Assembly: GCA_964460845.1 (NCBI GenBank) | Contig: CAYWRZ010000001.1 | Location: 186,001 to 250,000 of the forward strand | DNA from: CAYWRZ01 sp964460845 | GTDB lineage: Bacteria > Bacteroidota > Bacteroidia > Flavobacteriales_D > UBA2798 | Length of the DNA stretch: 64,000 nt | Direction: 5' to 3' | Shown: positions 60,785 to 64,000 of the stretch, piece by piece | Numbering within the stretch: the stretch's first letter is position 1 | Layout of the letters: the number at the start of each line of letters is the position of its first letter | Translations under genes and position numbers: made by a program | The notes under the pieces: model-generated | What the model saw: only the letters and a program-made list of their open reading frames with translations | What the model was told of the DNA's origin: nothing | Databases searched by the model: none

Positions 60785-61687
60785 ATGAAAGCGCTGCCCT
60801 TTTTTGCACTTTTTTGCCTTATGGCCGCCACGGCCTGCAAAAGAGATAAAGATCCACTTATCACAGCTACCCAACCCAAGCTGGTGTTTCGCTTCCAATT
60901 CGACTCTACACAAGTACGCCTGAATAACCTCGGAGAACCGGCTACACTACCTGCGGGACATGAAGCACAGTCGCCTGTCTTTAACGGCATGAGCGCACAT
61001 TATGTAGAAATGGCTCCGGGCGATCTGACCCCTCTCGGTGCCGGATCGGTATTGTATCGCGCACCCGAAACTACGGCGGGAGGCTCTACTGCAATTGATT
61101 TCAGTAAGGCTGAAATTGCGGGCAATGGAGAAACGTTTTTTTCTATCCCCTTAAAAGATGTAGCTCCGGGCTCCTACAAATGGCTCCGCGTTTCGTTGGC
61201 TTATCAGAATTATAACATCCGTTTCAAATCAGGTGCTTATAGCGGCACAGGCACGCTTGCCTCTTTCATCGGATTTAACACTTACCTGCAAAGTTATGCC
61301 ATCCGTCACGCTTCGGTAAACGTGAATGGCAACCGCCCGCAGGGTTACTGGGGCTTTGAAGCTACCATACCCGGAGCTGGCACTTACACCGTTACCGGTC
61401 AGGCGCCGGCCGGTTCTACTACAGTGGTCAATCCCTTGTTTGCCACCTCCCCGATTCCCGCAGGTTCCTGCCTTGTAACCGGGCAATTCGTGAATGCTTC
61501 GGGAGCGGCTACGAACCTCGTCATCACCGGCAACGAAACGCAGGATGTAGTCATCACCGTATCGCTTTCGACCAATAAAAGCTTTGAATGGAAAGAGCAT
61601 AGCGGCGATAATCTGTATGAACCTGCAGCAGGCGATACGGTAGTGGATATGGGCGTTCGGGGAATGATTCCTTTTATCCAGCCTTAA
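60785..61687 (+). CDS. MbnP-like secreted lipoprotein
   Basis: 300 residues from ATG at 60785; an ATG at 60707 would put 26 extra residues before the signal and would overlap the promoter box. The signal MKALPFFALFCLMAATAC has a weak lipobox (ATAC). The mature part is beta-rich with many short strands, Gly/Thr/Ser rich. It is near MbnP/CopC-type periplasmic proteins in layout, but this family call is only a guess. It is convergent with the glycosyltransferase gene. Confidence 0.72.
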   Translation: MKALPFFALFCLMAATACKRDKDPLITATQPKLVFRFQFDSTQVRLNNLGEPATLPAGHEAQSPVFNGMSAHYVEMAPGDLTPLGAGSVLYRAPETTAGGSTAIDFSKAEIAGNGETFFSIPLKDVAPGSYKWLRVSLAYQNYNIRFKSGAYSGTGTLASFIGFNTYLQSYAIRHASVNVNGNRPQGYWGFEATIPGAGTYTVTGQAPAGSTTVVNPLFATSPIPAGSCLVTGQFVNASGAATNLVITGNETQDVVITVSLSTNKSFEWKEHSGDNLYEPAAGDTVVDMGVRGMIPFIQP

Positions 61688-61769
61688 TTTTTTCTTCCTC
61701 TCCAAAAATTTCAGCGCGTAAGGCCGTTCATTTTTTGTACCGTCTTCACGCTCTTTTTATTTGGGACAG

Positions 61770-62900
61770 CTATATTTTTCTTCCTTTCCAGGTAACCGTC
61801 GCAAAAGGTGCGAGCAATCCGATCAGCGGCACGTAAAGCGTATGAAATAAAAAAGCTACCGGGAAAAGCCATAAGTCTTTTCGCAGGTTCCACTTGTGGA
61901 CTGCCAACATCAGCAAAAAGAAATCGGCCAGCATTTTGACGGCAAAAATCGCTACCATCCAACCCAATACTGCGGGATTCAATATTGCCAGCGCCACTGC
62001 TACCCACAGCCACAGATTTTGTAAACCGGCACACCAGGCCACCATTTGGCTGAAACCGTCGCGATAAGCGGTTGCTTTTCCAGCCCAACGCAATCGTTGT
62101 GCTACAAATTCGCGCAGGGTTTTACAGGCTTCCGTTTGCACCAAAACTTCCCGATTCTTTAAGAATACCACCGAACCCGGAAAAGCCTTTTTCACCGCGT
62201 GCAAGAGAAACACGTCGTCGCCGCTGGCGTAATCCTTACCCGGTAAACGCTCATGAAGCTGTAAGCCTGTTTTTTTGCGGAAAGCCAAATTGGTTCCGTT
62301 ACACATAAAAGGTCGTCCGGCGCGGGCGGCTCCTGTCGAAGAAGCTACCAATGCCAGCAAATCGAGCCTTTGCAAAAGCGAAAAAAAACCACCACCGGAT
62401 TTAATCGCCACCGGACCGGCTACCAAATGCACATTTTGTGAAGCAAAAGGACGACTTAGCGTTCGAAGCCATGTAGGAGGCGCCGTGCTATCGGCATCGG
62501 TACAAACGATAATCGTTCCGGAAGCCTTATTCATCGCGCTGCGTAATGCAGCCTTCTTACCTTCGTGCTGCGAATCGGGAGCAAGGTAGCGGATACGGTC
62601 GGGATACTGCTTTTCGTAGCGTTGTGCGATACGGGCCGTATCGTCGGTCGAATGATCATCGGCGATAACTATTTCATAATCGGGGTAATCTTGCCGGAGA
62701 AGATGTTGGAGACAACAAGCGAGGTACGTCGCTTCATTCCGCACAGGCAGCAGCACTGTTATTTTTTCGTGGGCTTCTCTTTCGTTGCTTGCGGTTCGAA
62801 TACGGCGCAGCCATCCATAGCTGAAAAAAATCAGCATTGCCGTATAAGCCAATGTTACTGCCAGGCTTACACTTCCGATTATCCAATAATACTCAGGCAA
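61770..62900 (-). CDS. family 2 glycosyltransferase, membrane anchored
   Basis: 376 residues from TTG at 62898-62900; a GTG at 62939 is also in frame but would overlap the preceding gene by 47 bases. One membrane helix is near the N-terminus and three near the C-terminus. Catalytic GT2 motifs are VLLPVRNEATYLACC, IVIADDHSTDDT, CTDADS (DxD), GDDVFLL and QRLRWAGKA (QxxRW). The substrate and product are unknown; the flippase-like partner suggests glycolipid synthesis. Confidence 0.9.
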   Translation of the reverse strand: MPEYYWIIGSVSLAVTLAYTAMLIFFSYGWLRRIRTASNEREAHEKITVLLPVRNEATYLACCLQHLLRQDYPDYEIVIADDHSTDDTARIAQRYEKQYPDRIRYLAPDSQHEGKKAALRSAMNKASGTIIVCTDADSTAPPTWLRTLSRPFASQNVHLVAGPVAIKSGGGFFSLLQRLDLLALVASSTGAARAGRPFMCNGTNLAFRKKTGLQLHERLPGKDYASGDDVFLLHAVKKAFPGSVVFLKNREVLVQTEACKTLREFVAQRLRWAGKATAYRDGFSQMVAWCAGLQNLWLWVAVALAILNPAVLGWMVAIFAVKMLADFFLLMLAVHKWNLRKDLWLFPVAFLFHTLYVPLIGLLAPFATVTWKGRKI

Positions 62901-63882
62901 AGGTTGATTTTTTGGACAAGAGCCAAACCACCGCACCACAAAGTGCGGGCAGCACCTGATTAAGCACCCAAAGACTAAATGACGCCGCTAATACTTCTAC
63001 CGGTTGACCGGTAAGCGTACCGAGCAAACTTACCGCTACAGCTTCGCGGATACCGAGTTTTCCTAAAAAAGGAGAAGGCACAAAAGAAGCGCAGAGAAAA
63101 ATAACCGCAACCATAGCCGCAAGGAAAAGTGTAGCGCCCTGCACCTCAAAAATCGACAGGAGAATAAGGTATTGCAAAAGAAATACGGCATACCGCAATG
63201 TCGCTATCTGCAAAAAATACCAAAGTCGGTCGCGTCCGTGATTCCAATACAGAGTTCGGGACGCTTTTTCTTTTTTACCTCGCCGCCAGCGTGGTAATTT
63301 TTGCAAGCACCGACTCACAAACTGTGGAAAAACAAAGGCCAATACCAAAGCCAAAGATGCGAGTACCAGCAGCGCCGCCGCCGAAAGCCAGGCCCAGGAA
63401 AACGGTAGCCATCCTGCGGCCATCACCGCGCACAAAGCCAGCGTACCTGTCCACAAGGTGACGGCTCCCTGAACGAGTCCGGCTTCGAGCGCCAAGGAGA
63501 GAGATTTCGCCGTCATTTTCCCTTCGGTCCAGAATGCGCGTCCTATCACTTCTCCTACCCGATGTGGCGTCACAAAACCCGAAGCCATACCTGCCAGCAC
63601 GGCGGTAAAAGCTCTTTGCCACGACAAGGGATATACCCCCTCCGTTACCGCTTTCCACTTCCAGGTTTCGGCGGCTACGTTGGCTACCGAAAGGATCAGT
63701 AAAAGGAGCCAAAGCGCGTAACTGGAAAAAGCAGAAAAAACAGATTGCCAAAGCGAATACCATACGAGGTCTGCTATATAAGGCTGCAATTGGTACCAGG
63801 TAATCCAAAGTGCGCATACAAAAAGCACCGCACCTGTCAGCGACACAAAAAGCCTGGTTATATTTGCAGAATGACTGTGCAT
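62893..63882 (-). CDS. flippase-like membrane protein (lysylphosphatidylglycerol synthase TM family)
   Basis: 329 residues with about eight membrane helices, no transferase domain. ASGFVTPHRVGEVIGRAFW and FVPSPFLGKLGIREAVAVS are family blocks. It is the second member in the window. Its stop overlaps the GT2 start by 8 bases, so the two are likely co-translated and work on one glycolipid. Its start overlaps the ruvC start by 12 bases on the other strand. Confidence 0.88.
   Translation of the reverse strand: MHSHSANITRLFVSLTGAVLFVCALWITWYQLQPYIADLVWYSLWQSVFSAFSSYALWLLLLILSVANVAAETWKWKAVTEGVYPLSWQRAFTAVLAGMASGFVTPHRVGEVIGRAFWTEGKMTAKSLSLALEAGLVQGAVTLWTGTLALCAVMAAGWLPFSWAWLSAAALLVLASLALVLAFVFPQFVSRCLQKLPRWRRGKKEKASRTLYWNHGRDRLWYFLQIATLRYAVFLLQYLILLSIFEVQGATLFLAAMVAVIFLCASFVPSPFLGKLGIREAVAVSLLGTLTGQPVEVLAASFSLWVLNQVLPALCGAVVWLLSKKSTFA
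63859..63866 (+). promoter_or_regulatory. -7 box of ruvC
   Basis: TATATTTG, a full TAnnTTTG match, ends 4 bases before the ATG at 63871, implying a leaderless or very short leader, or a later start. Confidence 0.5.
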
Positions 63883-64000
63883 ACGTCTGTTCGCAAAAGT
63901 AAGATTTTAAGCCCGGAGCGCATAATACTCGGAATAGATCCCGGTACTAACCTTATGGGATACGGCGTGTTACGGGTCAGCGGTAAACACATTGCCCTGG
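63871..64000 (+). CDS. ruvC: crossover junction endodeoxyribonuclease RuvC, N-terminal part
   Basis: 43 codons before the right edge. The sequence includes RIILGIDPGTNLMGYGV, the RuvC opening with the first catalytic Asp in GIDPGT. RuvC resolves Holliday junctions. The start at ATG 63871 is uncertain because the -7 box is only 4 bases upstream; a later start closer to the RIILGID motif is possible. Confidence 0.9.
   Translation, partial: MTVHTSVRKSKILSPERIILGIDPGTNLMGYGVLRVSGKHIAL

Overview
The window comes from a member of the Bacteroidota, most likely a gliding or T9SS-bearing lineage of the Cytophagales, Chitinophagales or Sphingobacteriales type. The evidence is a GldE plus GldD gene, a metalloprotease with a type IX secretion C-terminal sorting domain, many small secreted or lipoprotein genes of Bacteroidota style, almost no Shine-Dalgarno sites, and many matches to the Bacteroidota -7 promoter box TAnnTTTG just ahead of start codons. 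Genes are densely packed on both strands. One tRNA (Leu, anticodon UAG) is present. I saw no rRNA, CRISPR array, insertion sequence or prophage.

Layout. 1-2.6 kb (minus): an ALDH7-type dehydrogenase cut by the window edge, a secreted unknown and the site-2 protease RseP. 2.9-8.4 kb (plus): an ECF sigma factor with a membrane partner carrying three repeats, an rRNA cytosine methyltransferase, a membrane protein, purQ and a Pmp3-type lipoprotein. 8.5-11.9 kb (minus): nadD-gmk-yicC, an EamA transporter and an ArsC/Spx-like protein. 12-18.5 kb (plus): a flippase-like membrane protein, a cystathionine synthase/lyase, a TrkA-type protein, a short-chain dehydrogenase, a secreted M43 protease and an S4 protein. 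18.5-21 kb (minus): RNase G/E, a 30-residue COX24-like protein, a TPR protein and HU. 21.1-24.7 kb (plus): mutY, ssb and a single open frame fusing gldE to gldD.

24.9-33.5 kb (plus): a nitroreductase, two outer-membrane genes, then a tight operon of two SGNH proteins, an MBOAT acyltransferase and a GSCFA protein, which looks like a cell-surface O-acylation module. 33.5-41.2 kb (mostly minus): a HAD phosphatase, a secreted protein, an orphan substrate-binding protein, an HU/SPOR membrane protein, a 28-residue membrane peptide with its own terminator, a CPBP protease, an M28 peptidase and an OmpR-type regulator. 41.3-46 kb: a bestrophin and two divergent phosphate transporters. 46-51 kb: a LuxE-like enzyme, lipoproteins, folA-thyA, an acetyltransferase and a JmjC-like cupin. 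51-54.5 kb (minus): clpX, clpP and tig, the ATP-dependent protease and trigger factor cluster. 54.7-64 kb: lipid acyltransferase, desaturase, a lipoprotein-type FrnE thioredoxin-fold protein, a HipB-like repressor with a perfect operator and what appears to be the scar of hipA, tandem SRPBCC domains, tRNA-Leu, a flavin reductase, a DUF3127 protein with an SSB-like tip, a glycosyltransferase/flippase pair and the start of ruvC.

Most of the window is housekeeping. The observations most worth following are the GldE-GldD fusion with an internal lipobox, the terminator that sits almost on the clpX start codon, the O-acylation operon, the hipBA remnant, the unannotated micro-genes, and promoter -7 boxes whose last three bases mimic TTG start codons.
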